The position numbers were made by a program, and so were the translations under genes. A stretch of 64,000 nucleotides of DNA, taken from Parabacteroides sp. Its GTDB lineage: Bacteria; Bacteroidota; Bacteroidia; Bacteroidales; Tannerellaceae. Below are positions 54,330 through 63,554 of the stretch, piece after piece. The DNA is taken from assembly GCA_028689545.1 (NCBI GenBank), contig JAQVCX010000003.1, positions 32,716-96,715 on the forward strand, in the 5' to 3' direction. The notes below the pieces were generated by a model. The model worked only from the letters and a program-made list of their open reading frames with translations, searched no databases and was not told the DNA's origin. Position 1 is the first letter of the stretch; each line of letters opens with the position of its first letter.

Positions 54330-54919
54330 TTATTTCGAGACAGAACGTATAAACAAGAACTCTCCATTCACCCGCTCCCCGTACTTCAACGTACGATAAG
54401 CATATTCAATATGCGAGGAAAGGAAACCCTCTTTCCCCGCGTTGTTATAATCCGCGACCAGCATCCTCACCTCTTGCTTATCCGGACCGGCCATTCCGCT
54501 AATCGCCAACGACTCGTCGAACAACTCGGCCTTGCCCTCCAAGGCCCCTATATGGTTCTCCGGATTCTCGATATCAAAGGACACTTCCTTACCCATGACC
54601 TTTCCCGCTTCGATAGCCCCTACCGAATAGCGGCCGGCACCGAGAAAGTCCGGCTATATCCCGCCATCTTCCCTTTTTCCACCTCAAAGCCTTGCATGAC
54701 CCACTCGCCGGGTACCTCGATTGATCTCCACTCTTTCCCGGATACGCCCCGCTGCCAGAAACGCTCTTCCGGAGAGGTGTTAAATAACCACGTACCGGCT
54801 AGCCCAACCCGTTCTTTCTCAATACTCGATGGCAATGGGGATAAACGCGGTACGACTGTCTCTGCCATGGATAAAAAACGGATAGCAATGAAGAAGATTA
54901 AAAGACTTACTGATCTCAT
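54330..54919 (-). pseudogene. Decayed GH2-type glycosidase remnant
   Basis: The N-terminal part (from the signal MRSVSLLIFFIAI at 54919) has the GH2 sugar-binding opening: LAGTWLFNTSPEERFW, WRSIEVPGEWVMQGF, GYSRTFSVPA. It then stops at a TAG near 54620. A second fragment in another frame (RYSVGAIEAGKVMGKEV, then HIGALEGKAELFDESL, SSHIEYAYRTLKYGERV) runs to the stop at 54330. Family GH2 proteins are several times longer, so most of the gene is deleted and the remnants joined out of frame. The C-terminal fragment is not recognised. Confidence 0.75.
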
Positions 54920-55092
54920 GGTATGTTTATTATTGATTTCCGGATGCAAAGATCCTAAAATAAAGGAAAAAAACATACGTTTCGCTCGCAAGAATGTTGC
55001 CATATATGGAAATAAGCGGGAAAGTCGTCGCACGGAACGGAAGCCGAACACCCTCCCTCACCCATTTAAGGGCTATTTAATCAGAAGTTTTT

Positions 55093-55308
55093 CAAGGCAA
55101 CCGCATCAAATTTAATCCTTAAAAAACACAATAAGTCCAATATATTGGAGCTACGGCTTACCTGTCTGATAATTAAGCGATAAGAAAATATGGCCAATAA
55201 GGGTGCCAATTTCTATGGATAGTATTTCGTATTTCTATTAATAGTAATCGCCGTTTCTATAGATACTAAAGCGAACTACCATATGGTCAGTTTCCAAGAA
55301 ATATACAG
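55093..55308 (-). repeat. 216-bp repeated block, copy 2 (inverted)
   Basis: Reverse complement of 36391-36606, ungapped, well conserved. Its four 22-bp units fall at 55198-55285. It lies upstream of the decayed GH2 gene in that gene's orientation. A further partial copy of its end (aaattttggtgcggttgccct, 55388-55407) lies to the right in the opposite direction, so the ends look inverted. Confidence 0.85.
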
Positions 55309-55448
55309 TAAACAGTAGATTCCCCACGGGAAAATAACACATTTGGTGACCAAACATGATTGCGAATACGTATTCAACAAAGATGTAAATTTTGGTGCGG
55401 TTGCCCTAGAAGTTTTTTGCTGTCGTGCGCTTTATATGAAATAATTCA

Positions 55449-55456
55449 TATCTTTG
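55449..55456 (+). promoter_or_regulatory. -7 promoter box of murF-alr
   Basis: TATCTTTG, exact TAnnTTTG match. A small hairpin follows in the leader (agaccttg 55469-55476, caaggtct 55483-55490). Confidence 0.6.
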
Positions 55457-55510
55457 GTTCGTGAAACGAGACCTTGAATCGGCAAGGTCTAAATACTAAA
55501 GAATAGTAAA

Positions 55511-57976
55511 ATGGAATACGCAATTAAAGAAATAGCAAGAATTATCGGTGCTAAAACGAACCAATTGCTTGACGACAAGATCAGTCTTTTGTTGACCGAC
55601 AGCCGTCGTCTCTCTTTCCCGGAACAAAGCCTCTTTTTCGCCTTGAAGACCAAGACGAATGACGGACATAGATATATACAGGAACTCTATAAACTTCGTG
55701 TGCGCAACTTCGTGGTGAGTGATATGCTACCGGAGTTCGAGGGCATGGATGAAGCGAACTTCCTCGTGGTGAAAGATACGCTGAAGGCTTTACAAAAGCT
55801 GGCGGCTCACCACAGGAAGCAATTCAACATCCCCGTGATCGGCATCACCGGTAGCAACGGAAAGACGATCGTAAAGGAATTCCTCTATCAACTGCTGCAC
55901 AACGAGTTCAATATCGTACGTTCGCCCCGGAGTTACAACTCCCAGTTGGGGGTTCCTCTCTCGGTGTGGCAGATGAGCGAGAAAAATACGCTAGGCATCT
56001 TCGAGGCCGGGATCTCGCAACCGGACGAGATGGAACGCCTGCAGCCCATCATCGCCCCCACGATCGGCATCATCACGAATATCGGGGAGGCCCATCAAGA
56101 GAATTTCCTCTCCTCCAACCAGAAATGTATGGAGAAGCTGACGCTTTTCAATGATTGCGAAGCCATTATTTATGATGGGGATGACTTGTTTATCGCCAAT
56201 TGTATCGAATCGGCCTGCCTTTCGCACAAGGCGATCGCATGGAGCCGTACGGACTCCGAGGCTCCCTTGTTTATCGAGTCTATCGAGAAGAAAGAGCTGG
56301 AGACGATCATTCATTGTACTTTGCTGGGCTTCAACCGGGTCGTTACCATCCCGTTCACGGACGACGCTTCTATCGAGAACGTGATCCATTGTATGGCGGT
56401 TATGCTTTACCTGAAACCGACCAGCGTAAACGACGTGACGAAATTCTTGCGCCTTGAGCCGGTAGCCATGCGGCTGGACGTGAAGCAAGGTATCAACAAT
56501 TGCCTGTTGATAAACGATACGTACAACTCGGATATCAACTCCTTGGATATCGCCCTCGATTTCCAGCAAAGCCGCCGGGTAGGCAAGCAATTAAAGAGTA
56601 CCTTGATCCTTTCCGACATCCTCCAGTCTGGCACCTTGCCTAAGTCCTTATATAAGAAGGTGGCCGATTTGGTTCGCCGCAAGAAGATAGACCGCGTCAT
56701 CGGTATCGGTCGCGACTTAAAGGAATACGGCTCCGCGTTCGAGATGGAGAAGGAGTTTTACGCCACCACCGAGGAGTTCATCAAGTCGCCCTCCATCAAG
56801 GGCTTCAAGGACGAGCTGATCTTGATCAAAGGCTCCCGCCGCTTCCACTTCGAGCAGATCTCCGAGCTGCTGGAGAAGAAGGTGCACGAAACGATCCTAG
56901 AGGTAAACCTGGACGCGATCGTACACAACTTCAATTACTATCGCTCTAAGCTAAAGCCGGAGACCAAGATGGTTTGCATGGTAAAAGCTTTCGGTTACGG
57001 GGCCGGCTCTTACGAGTTGGCGAAGACCCTCCAGGAGCATCGTTGCGACTATCTGGCCGTGGCGGTAGCCGACGAGGGAGCCGAATTGCGCAAAGAAGGC
57101 ATCTCGATCCCTATTATCGTCATGAATCCGGAATTCAGCAGTTTCAATGTCCTGTTCGAGAACCATCTGGAACCGGAAGTCTATAGCTTCCGCCTATTGG
57201 ATGCCATGATCCGGGAGACCGAGCGCAGAGGTATCACCTCGTACCCTATCCATATCAAGATCGATACCGGCATGCATCGCCTAGGGTTTCAACCGGGGGA
57301 TGTCCCGGCGATCTGCGAACGCTTGAAAGCGCAATCCGGGGTGATCGCCCGTTCGATCTTCTCTCACTTGGCGGGAAGCGACTCGTACATCTTCGATGAT
57401 TTTACCCACCAGCAATTGGATAAATTCGCCAAAGCCGCGGGAGAACTGGAAAACGGGCTGGAGTATAAGGTGATCAAACATATCCTGAACTCCGCCGGAA
57501 TCGAGCGTTTCGCCACTTATCAAATGGATATGGTACGTTTAGGCATTGGTCTATACGGAGTAAGCGCGTCCGGACAAAAAGGCCTGCGGAATGTCAGCAC
57601 CTTGAAGACTACGATCTTACAAATACAAAACATACCCGCGGGGGATTCGATTGGTTATAGCCGCATGAGTTATGTGAAACGTGACTCCCGGATCGCTATC
57701 ATCCCGATCGGATACGCCGACGGGCTGGATCGCCACTTCAGCAACGGAGGCGGGCAGGTCTTAATCAATGGACAGCGCTGCCCGATCATCGGCAACATCT
57801 GTATGGACGCTTGCATGATCGACGTCACCGACATCCATGCGCAAGAAGGCGACACCGTAATTATTTTCGGCGACGAACTACCGGTGAGCGAGCTTTCGGA
57901 TAAACTGAAAACAATCCCTTACGAGATATTAACCTCTATCTCGCCTCGGGTAAAGCGGGTTTACTTTCGGGAATAA
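55511..57976 (+). CDS. Bifunctional MurF ligase / alanine racemase
   Basis: An 821-residue cytoplasmic fusion. The N-terminal half (about 1-450) is MurF, adding D-Ala-D-Ala to the UDP-MurNAc tripeptide; the ATP loop GITGSNGKT is at 111-119 and LINDTYNSD is in the central domain. The C-terminal half (about 455-821) is a fold-type III alanine racemase making D-alanine, with the pyridoxal phosphate lysine Lys492 in CMVKAFGYG, HIKIDTGMHRLGF, GYSRMSY and GNICMDACMIDV. The fusion links supply and use of D-Ala and is a normal Bacteroidetes arrangement. It has its own promoter at 55449. Confidence 0.95.
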   Translation: MEYAIKEIARIIGAKTNQLLDDKISLLLTDSRRLSFPEQSLFFALKTKTNDGHRYIQELYKLRVRNFVVSDMLPEFEGMDEANFLVVKDTLKALQKLAAHHRKQFNIPVIGITGSNGKTIVKEFLYQLLHNEFNIVRSPRSYNSQLGVPLSVWQMSEKNTLGIFEAGISQPDEMERLQPIIAPTIGIITNIGEAHQENFLSSNQKCMEKLTLFNDCEAIIYDGDDLFIANCIESACLSHKAIAWSRTDSEAPLFIESIEKKELETIIHCTLLGFNRVVTIPFTDDASIENVIHCMAVMLYLKPTSVNDVTKFLRLEPVAMRLDVKQGINNCLLINDTYNSDINSLDIALDFQQSRRVGKQLKSTLILSDILQSGTLPKSLYKKVADLVRRKKIDRVIGIGRDLKEYGSAFEMEKEFYATTEEFIKSPSIKGFKDELILIKGSRRFHFEQISELLEKKVHETILEVNLDAIVHNFNYYRSKLKPETKMVCMVKAFGYGAGSYELAKTLQEHRCDYLAVAVADEGAELRKEGISIPIIVMNPEFSSFNVLFENHLEPEVYSFRLLDAMIRETERRGITSYPIHIKIDTGMHRLGFQPGDVPAICERLKAQSGVIARSIFSHLAGSDSYIFDDFTHQQLDKFAKAAGELENGLEYKVIKHILNSAGIERFATYQMDMVRLGIGLYGVSASGQKGLRNVSTLKTTILQIQNIPAGDSIGYSRMSYVKRDSRIAIIPIGYADGLDRHFSNGGGQVLINGQRCPIIGNICMDACMIDVTDIHAQEGDTVIIFGDELPVSELSDKLKTIPYEILTSISPRVKRVYFRE

Positions 57977-57997
57977 ACACTATAAAAACAACTTTGT

Positions 57998-58927
57998 ATG
58001 AACAAACTGATTCTTTATTTATTAGGAATTTGGCTAGGCATCAGCTCGTTGGCAGCGCAGCGAACCGTGATCCAAGTTGAAGCAGAAAAAGCCTCTCAGA
58101 CGGAAACGTCTAAAGCATTAAAACGAAAAGTAGCGATCAGTCGCTTCTCTAATGAAACGCAGTATGCCAAAGGTCTGTTCTACGACAAAAACAATGACCC
58201 TATGGGTAAGCAGGCCTTGGATATCCTTTCCGCCAAGTTGGCGGCATCCGGTAAATTTTTGTTGCTTGAACGAAACGACATGGACAAGTTACAAGAAGAA
58301 AGCCAGCTAAACAATGCCGAATTGCAAAAGATCGGGGCCGATTATCTGATCTTAGGTTCAATCACCGAGTTCGGCCGTAAGAATGTAGGCGACCAGCGTG
58401 TCTTCTCCTGTACGAAAACGCAAATCGTGGAAGCAGCGGTCACCATCCGTTTGGTCGACGCTAAAACCGGATTGATCATCTATTCCGACGAGGCGAAAGG
58501 AGACGCGGAATTAAAGACCAAGGAGACACTGGGTATAGGCGGGCAAGCCGATTACGATGCGACTTTGAGTGACAAGGCCATCTCCGCCGCCATCTCCAAG
58601 CTGGTAGAGAACGTGATCAATAAATGCACAGATAAGCCTTGGAGAGCCTACTTCTTAGCTGCCGATGACAACGGCATCATCATCTCCGGCGGACAAAGCC
58701 AAGGTATATCCACGGGTGACATTTTTGCGGTGAAACAAAGGGGCAAGACCGTGACAAATCCACAAACCGGTATCAAATTCGAACTTCCGGGCAAAACGGT
58801 TGGCAAATTGATTGTCGATGCCGTGCAAGGAGATATGCCGGAAACGGAGTTCTCGGTGGTTTCAATGACCGAAGGCGAGATTAATCCAGAGAATTTAAAT
58901 GAGTATTATATAGAGGAGGCCAAATAA
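57998..58927 (+). CDS. CsgG-family envelope protein
   Basis: A 309-residue exported protein of the CsgG/HfaB family. The signal peptide ends LAAQ, without a lipobox, unlike curli CsgG which is a lipoprotein. The CsgG core spans about 45-215: RKVAISRFSNET, DILSAKLAASGKFLLLERNDM, GADYLILGSITEFG and AAVTIRLVDAKTG. It heads a four-gene operon with a small lipoprotein, DUF4810 and DUF799 genes, overlapping the next by 1 bp. A related CsgG-DUF4810-DUF799 set exists in Neisseria and other Gram-negatives. Role unproven; an outer-membrane complex is likely. Confidence 0.87.
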   Translation: MNKLILYLLGIWLGISSLAAQRTVIQVEAEKASQTETSKALKRKVAISRFSNETQYAKGLFYDKNNDPMGKQALDILSAKLAASGKFLLLERNDMDKLQEESQLNNAELQKIGADYLILGSITEFGRKNVGDQRVFSCTKTQIVEAAVTIRLVDAKTGLIIYSDEAKGDAELKTKETLGIGGQADYDATLSDKAISAAISKLVENVINKCTDKPWRAYFLAADDNGIIISGGQSQGISTGDIFAVKQRGKTVTNPQTGIKFELPGKTVGKLIVDAVQGDMPETEFSVVSMTEGEINPENLNEYYIEEAK

Positions 58928-59265
58928 TGAAAACCAAATTTATTATCACTTTATTCGTATGCCTTATGGGGCTGATGACGGGCTGTAAGGTCGGTAACGT
59001 AGCGTCCTCGCAAGGACTGTCCGACCAAGCATACATCTACGTGGAGTCTGTCAACAAATATCCGGGATATGTACAAGTATCCCTCGATAAGAATACCACA
59101 TTCAACGCAAAAGTCTATCAACCCAAAAAGCACCAGGTCAAAGGCGAGACCTATGCCGTGGCTACCGGCAAACGTCATGTGACAGTATCCTATCAGGGGA
59201 AAGTCGTCTTTGAGCGTACCCTTATGCTATCTACACAGGAAACTAATAAAATCACCCTACCATGA
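58927..59265 (+). CDS. Small lipoprotein of the CsgG operon
   Basis: A 112-residue lipoprotein, lipobox MTGC (Cys20). No recognised family; the body is beta-rich (YIYVESVNKYPGYVQVSLD, GKRHVTVSYQGKVVFERTL). Its start overlaps the csgG-like stop by one base and its stop overlaps the next start by ATGA, so it is made with that complex. Confidence 0.75.
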   Translation: MKTKFIITLFVCLMGLMTGCKVGNVASSQGLSDQAYIYVESVNKYPGYVQVSLDKNTTFNAKVYQPKKHQVKGETYAVATGKRHVTVSYQGKVVFERTLMLSTQETNKITLP

Positions 59266-59618
59266 AGCTACTATCTTATGTGCTATTCGGAGCGTTCATA
59301 TTTGGACTAAGCTCCTGCGGGATCTGGAACGATCAAGATCTCTACACGTGGAAAAACTACGAGACAACCTCGTACGCTTATTATAAAAAACAAACTCCAG
59401 AGGCTACGGCCAATCTGATGAAGACCTATCAGCAGATCATCGATAATGCGGGAGGAGAGCGTAAGGCTGTCCCTCCTGGCGTATATGCGGAATATGGCTA
59501 TCTTTTACTTAAAGATGGCAAGAAAGAAGAGAGTTTGAAAATGTTTAAGACGGAAATGGAATTATATCCGGAATCCGCCACATTCATGAATCTAATAATT
59601 AAAAAATTCGAACAATGA
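59262..59618 (+). CDS. DUF4810 lipoprotein
   Basis: A 118-residue lipoprotein (lipobox LSSC, Cys19) of the DUF4810 family, with NDQDLYTWKNYETTSYAYYK and PPGVYAEYGYLLLKDGKKEE typical of the family and TPR-like helices. It overlaps the genes on both sides by 4 bp. It is a member of the CsgG-DUF4810-DUF799 complex by context. Confidence 0.85.
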   Translation: MKLLSYVLFGAFIFGLSSCGIWNDQDLYTWKNYETTSYAYYKKQTPEATANLMKTYQQIIDNAGGERKAVPPGVYAEYGYLLLKDGKKEESLKMFKTEMELYPESATFMNLIIKKFEQ

Positions 59619-60283
59619 AAAATCTATTACTTATAGGTCTTATCTGCGTATGGTTCACTTCGTGTTCGACGAGCAGCTTGATGACTAGAGGTTCCAACTA
59701 CCCGAATATGTATACAGAAAATCCGGTCACTCTGCTAGTCATGCCTCCCATCAATAAGACGACCCACGTAGAGGCGAAAGAATATTTCTATACCTCCTTA
59801 GCGCAACCACTTTGCGATAAGGGCTATTATGTAATCTCTCCCTTCCTTGCGATGGAGATGTTCAAGGGGGAAAGCGCCTACGATAGCGAGCAGTTCATCA
59901 ACGGCTCACTAGACCCTTTCCGTAACGTATTCGGGGCGGATGCCGTATTGTTCACCACCATCAACTCTTGGTCGAAATCAGCGCTGGGAGGATCGATTAC
60001 CGTGAATATAGAATATGAGCTGAAATCAACAAGAACTCGCGAGACATTGTTTAAAAGAGCTGGGCAGCTCACTGTAGATACGAGCGTAAGCGATAGCAAC
60101 ATATTATTAAGTCTCGTATCGTCTGCTATCAACACCGCGCTTACCGATAAGATCGTGGCAGCTCGCCGGTGTAATAACTATGTCTTACAGGATCTGCCGG
60201 TAGGTAAATATTCCTCGCTTAACGGGCAAGACAAGGATGTCGATGCCGGCAACGTGAATTTTACCGCCACCGTAAAAGAATAG
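59615..60283 (+). CDS. DUF799 (GNA1162-like) lipoprotein
   Basis: A 222-residue lipoprotein (lipobox TSC, Cys17) of the DUF799 family, related to the Neisseria surface-associated GNA1162. Segments NPVTLLVMPPINKTTHVEAKE, YYVISPFLAMEMFK and FGADAVLFTTINSW are characteristic. It is the last gene of the operon and overlaps DUF4810 by 4 bp. Function unknown; probably an outer-membrane assembly partner of the CsgG-like protein. Confidence 0.85.
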   Translation: MKNLLLIGLICVWFTSCSTSSLMTRGSNYPNMYTENPVTLLVMPPINKTTHVEAKEYFYTSLAQPLCDKGYYVISPFLAMEMFKGESAYDSEQFINGSLDPFRNVFGADAVLFTTINSWSKSALGGSITVNIEYELKSTRTRETLFKRAGQLTVDTSVSDSNILLSLVSSAINTALTDKIVAARRCNNYVLQDLPVGKYSSLNGQDKDVDAGNVNFTATVKE

Positions 60284-60322
60284 CTTGAAAGCTTGCTGTT
60301 TGCGTATGTTGCACATTTTGTG

Positions 60323-60330
60323 TATTTTTG
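60323..60330 (+). promoter_or_regulatory. -7 promoter box of fabI
   Basis: TATTTTTG, TAnnTTTG match, 25 bp before the fabI start. Confidence 0.55.
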
Positions 60331-60354
60331 TGCCGTAATTAATAAACAAAAGGT

Positions 60355-61212
60355 ATGAGTCATAATTTATTGAAAGGCAAGAGAGGCATTATCTTCGGTG
60401 CGCTGAATGATATGTCCATCGCCTGGAAAGTGGCGGAAAGAGCCGTAGAGGAAGGCGCGACTATCACGTTGAGCAATACGCCTATCGCTGTCCGTATGGG
60501 GCAGGTAGACGCTTTGGCGGAGAAGTTGAACGCGCAGGTAATCCCGGCAGACGCAACCAGCGTAGAGGATCTGGAGACCGTGTTCGCGAAGTCGGTGGAA
60601 ATATTAGGTGGTAAAATAGATTTCGTCTTACATTCTATTGGCATGAGCCCGAACGTACGCAAGAAACGTACGTACGATGACCTGGACTATGGGATGTTGG
60701 ATAAGACGTTGGATATCTCCGCTATCTCTTTCCACAAGATGCTACAAGTAGCCAAGAAACAAGACGCTATCGCGGAGAATGGCTCCGTGCTGGCTTTGAG
60801 TTATGTGGCTGCCCAACGCACGTTCTTCGGATACAACGATATGGCGGACGCTAAGAGCCTGCTGGAATCTATCGCCCGTAGCTTCGGTTACATCTATGGT
60901 CGCGAGAAAGGCGTGCGTGTGAACACGATCTCTCAATCCCCGACAATGACAACAGCGGGCAGTGGCGTAAAGGGTATGGAACACTTGATGGACTTCTCCA
61001 ACAAAATGAGTCCACTGGGCAACGCCAACGCTGACGAGTGCGCGGACTATTGCGTAATGATGTTCTCCGACTTCACCCGCAAGGTGACGATGCAGAACCT
61101 ATACCACGACGGCGGTTTCTCAAGCATGGGTATGAGCCTTCGGGCCATGAACCAATACAGTAAAGGATTAGAGGAATATACAGACGAGAACGGACACGTC
61201 ATCTACGGCTAG
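60355..61212 (+). CDS. fabI: Enoyl-[acyl-carrier-protein] reductase (NADH)
   Basis: A 285-residue FabI, the last reductive step of each fatty acid elongation cycle. The NAD-binding start GALNDMSIAWKVAERA, SIGMSPN, and the catalytic Tyr-x6-Lys in GYNDMADAK are intact. The C-terminal end (GLEEYTDENG) is slightly long. It is followed after one base by a YciO-type gene and probably shares its transcript. Confidence 0.95.
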   Translation: MSHNLLKGKRGIIFGALNDMSIAWKVAERAVEEGATITLSNTPIAVRMGQVDALAEKLNAQVIPADATSVEDLETVFAKSVEILGGKIDFVLHSIGMSPNVRKKRTYDDLDYGMLDKTLDISAISFHKMLQVAKKQDAIAENGSVLALSYVAAQRTFFGYNDMADAKSLLESIARSFGYIYGREKGVRVNTISQSPTMTTAGSGVKGMEHLMDFSNKMSPLGNANADECADYCVMMFSDFTRKVTMQNLYHDGGFSSMGMSLRAMNQYSKGLEEYTDENGHVIYG

Positions 61213-61213
61213 T

Positions 61214-61816
61214 ATGTTAGTGAGAATCTATCCGGAGAATCCGAATCAAAAAGAAATAGACAAGGTCGTCAAAGTCCTACAGGACGGCGGCCTTGTCGTT
61301 TATCCTACCGACACGGTCTACGCCATCGGTTGCGATGCGCTGAACGTGCGTGCGGTAGAGAAAATATGCCAGATGAAAGGGGTTAATCCACAGAAGAGCA
61401 ACCTGTCCATCATCTGTTACGACCTATCTAATCTAAGTGAATACGCCAAGGTAAGCAACGCCGCTTTCAAGCTGATGAAGAAACATCTGCCTGGTCCTTT
61501 CACCTTTATCCTGCCCACCAGCAGCGAGCTCCCGAAGATTTACAAGAACCGGAAAGAAGTAGGGATCCGCGTACCGGACAATAACATCACCCGCACATTG
61601 GTACAATCCTTGGGAAATCCGATCCTGACCATGTCCATCCGCAACGACGACGAGGTGATCGAATATACGACAGATCCGGAATTGATACACGAGAAATACG
61701 AGAATGAAGTGGATATCGTGATCGACGGCGGTTTTGGAGGATTGGAAGCCTCTACGGTCGTAGATTGCACGACGGATAATTTCGAGATCGTACGCCAAGG
61801 CAAAGGCGAGTTATAA
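61214..61816 (+). CDS. YciO/TsaC-family protein (threonylcarbamoyl-AMP synthase type)
   Basis: A 200-residue YrdC-domain protein. YPTDTVYAIGCDA and HLPGPFTFILP are family motifs, and the C-terminal half (MSIRNDDEVIEYTTDPELI, VDIVIDGGFGG) is closer to YciO than to TsaC. TsaC makes threonylcarbamoyl-AMP for tRNA modification; YciO is a paralogue of weaker or uncertain role. It starts one base after fabI. Confidence 0.88.
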   Translation: MLVRIYPENPNQKEIDKVVKVLQDGGLVVYPTDTVYAIGCDALNVRAVEKICQMKGVNPQKSNLSIICYDLSNLSEYAKVSNAAFKLMKKHLPGPFTFILPTSSELPKIYKNRKEVGIRVPDNNITRTLVQSLGNPILTMSIRNDDEVIEYTTDPELIHEKYENEVDIVIDGGFGGLEASTVVDCTTDNFEIVRQGKGEL

Positions 61817-61821
61817 AAAAG

Positions 61822-61863
61822 AAAGAGAGAGCTTCTCCTCTATGGAAGAAACCCTCTCTTTTT
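61822..61863. terminator. Bidirectional terminator
   Basis: Aaagagag / ctctcttt stem with an inner cttc/gaag pairing and flanking A and T runs, between convergent genes. Confidence 0.75.
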
Positions 61864-61883
61864 ATCTGTGATAAAACGGTTTA

Positions 61884-63539
61884 TCAGAAGTTGCCCACAC
61901 CGGCCTTATCCCACCATACACGGGTTCCACCGATATCGCCCTTGAATTTAGAGCTAGAGTTCTCTTGGTTCAACAGCTCGATGCCCTTTTGCAACTCAGC
62001 GTCGTTCGTATTGATCTCTATATCGGAATAGATCAAACGGCGGATCTGCTCATCGGTATCGATCTTGCCATCGCTACTGTTCACACGGTTCGGGAACAAT
62101 TTAGGATAACCCGTACGACGGTACTCGGCCCAAGCCTCGGTAGAGAGCGGGAAGTTGGCGATCCACTTCTGCGTGATGATACGCTGCAATTTCTCCTCAT
62201 TGCTAGAGGCATCGTTCCATTTCACGGATACCTTGTTCATGGCAGCGTGGCTGTTCTTATTGTCCACCGGATCCACGAAGTCGATCTGCGTGCTCGTCCC
62301 GTTGATATAAGCGTCGATCTCATTGTCGGCGATAGCGCTCACGCCAGCATAAGCACCTTTATACTTCAGCTCATTCTTGATAGATACGCGGATACCTTCC
62401 TCGTACAACTCCTTGGCGGAACCGCCCATACTCCAGCCGCGCAAGGCACCTTCGGCACGTAAGAAATAAGCCTCGGCCACCTTCATCACTGGTAACGGGG
62501 TCGTATAGTTACATACCACGCCGGAGAAATTACCCCACGGATTCGGCTTCGAAGGTAAGTTACATCCACCGCGAACACCCAGATACCGCGTGCCGGCCTC
62601 GATGACAGCACCGTCACCACCCTTGATCTCACCCGTGTTCTTCGTGATATACAACGCCGTGCGCGGGTCTTTGTAACCTTCCAAGATGGTAACTAAGGAA
62701 GCGTTTACGCCACAGTCACCCCACTCGAACATACGGGTCAGCTCATTGCTCAACCCTTGGTCGATCAAGATATCCTTATCGGCGGAAGTCAGCACGCCCC
62801 CCTTGAAAGCCTCTTCAGCTTTCTGCTTGGCCAACGTAGGGTTAGCCTTCACCATACGCATGGCGATACGCAGCTTGAACTGGTTCGCCACCTTTATCCA
62901 CAAGGCATGGTCGCCTTGGCACCAATAATCGAACGAGGCCATGTCGGAAGGTTTCGATGTCCCGTTCTTGAAACCGTCGATCGCCTCATCCAACAAGGTG
63001 AACATACTATTGTAAACACTCTCCTGCTTATCGTAATAGAACGATACGTCATTGCCATCCAACACGGATTGATAGGCGATAGGCCCGTAAGCGTCCGTCA
63101 TCATCAACATGCCATAGGCCTGTACGACACGCATCACGGCGGCGTAATCCTTCAGCCCTTTCTCGTCGCAGGAGGCGATCAGGCGGCGGGTATTATTGAA
63201 GATATGCAGATAGAAGTTCTCATACATGCCACCGCAAAAACCACGGTTCAACTTATAATCCACGTTACCATTTCCGCCGAAGTTATGAGGGGTCATGAAG
63301 TAACCGCCAAATAAGTCCACACTCAAGTTTGTCCAGAACTGGAACATATTCTGGTGCGGGGCATATACATAAGTAATAGGCTCGATAAACTGCGCGTCGA
63401 AAGGCAAACCGTCCGGATCCACCTCGTATTTATTCGTATTCAGCTCCTCGAAGTTATCGGTACAACCCACCATCACGGCACCACTGGCTAGAATGGAAGC
63501 CAAAACGACCGTACGTTTGAAGATATTATTCATTTTCAT
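61884..63539 (-). CDS. SusD-like lipoprotein (SusD/RagB family)
   Basis: A 551-residue lipoprotein, lipobox MVGC (Cys26), of the SusD-like type with NFEELNTNKYEVDPD near the N-terminus, MLMMTDAYGPIAYQS, YYDKQESVYNSMF and KWIANFPLSTEAWAEYRRTGYP. It follows the SusC-type gene by 15 bp. No glycosidase is visible nearby, so its ligand is unknown; relatives bind glycans or peptides. Confidence 0.92.
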   Translation of the reverse strand: MKMNNIFKRTVVLASILASGAVMVGCTDNFEELNTNKYEVDPDGLPFDAQFIEPITYVYAPHQNMFQFWTNLSVDLFGGYFMTPHNFGGNGNVDYKLNRGFCGGMYENFYLHIFNNTRRLIASCDEKGLKDYAAVMRVVQAYGMLMMTDAYGPIAYQSVLDGNDVSFYYDKQESVYNSMFTLLDEAIDGFKNGTSKPSDMASFDYWCQGDHALWIKVANQFKLRIAMRMVKANPTLAKQKAEEAFKGGVLTSADKDILIDQGLSNELTRMFEWGDCGVNASLVTILEGYKDPRTALYITKNTGEIKGGDGAVIEAGTRYLGVRGGCNLPSKPNPWGNFSGVVCNYTTPLPVMKVAEAYFLRAEGALRGWSMGGSAKELYEEGIRVSIKNELKYKGAYAGVSAIADNEIDAYINGTSTQIDFVDPVDNKNSHAAMNKVSVKWNDASSNEEKLQRIITQKWIANFPLSTEAWAEYRRTGYPKLFPNRVNSSDGKIDTDEQIRRLIYSDIEINTNDAELQKGIELLNQENSSSKFKGDIGGTRVWWDKAGVGNF

Positions 63540-63554
63540 AAAGATAATCCTGTT

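Noticed and set aside
53961..55115. 384-codon plus-strand frame across GH29 start and the decayed GH2 gene
   Set aside because: Arg/His/Ile-rich translation without any family resemblance; it lies antisense to a clear GH29 gene.
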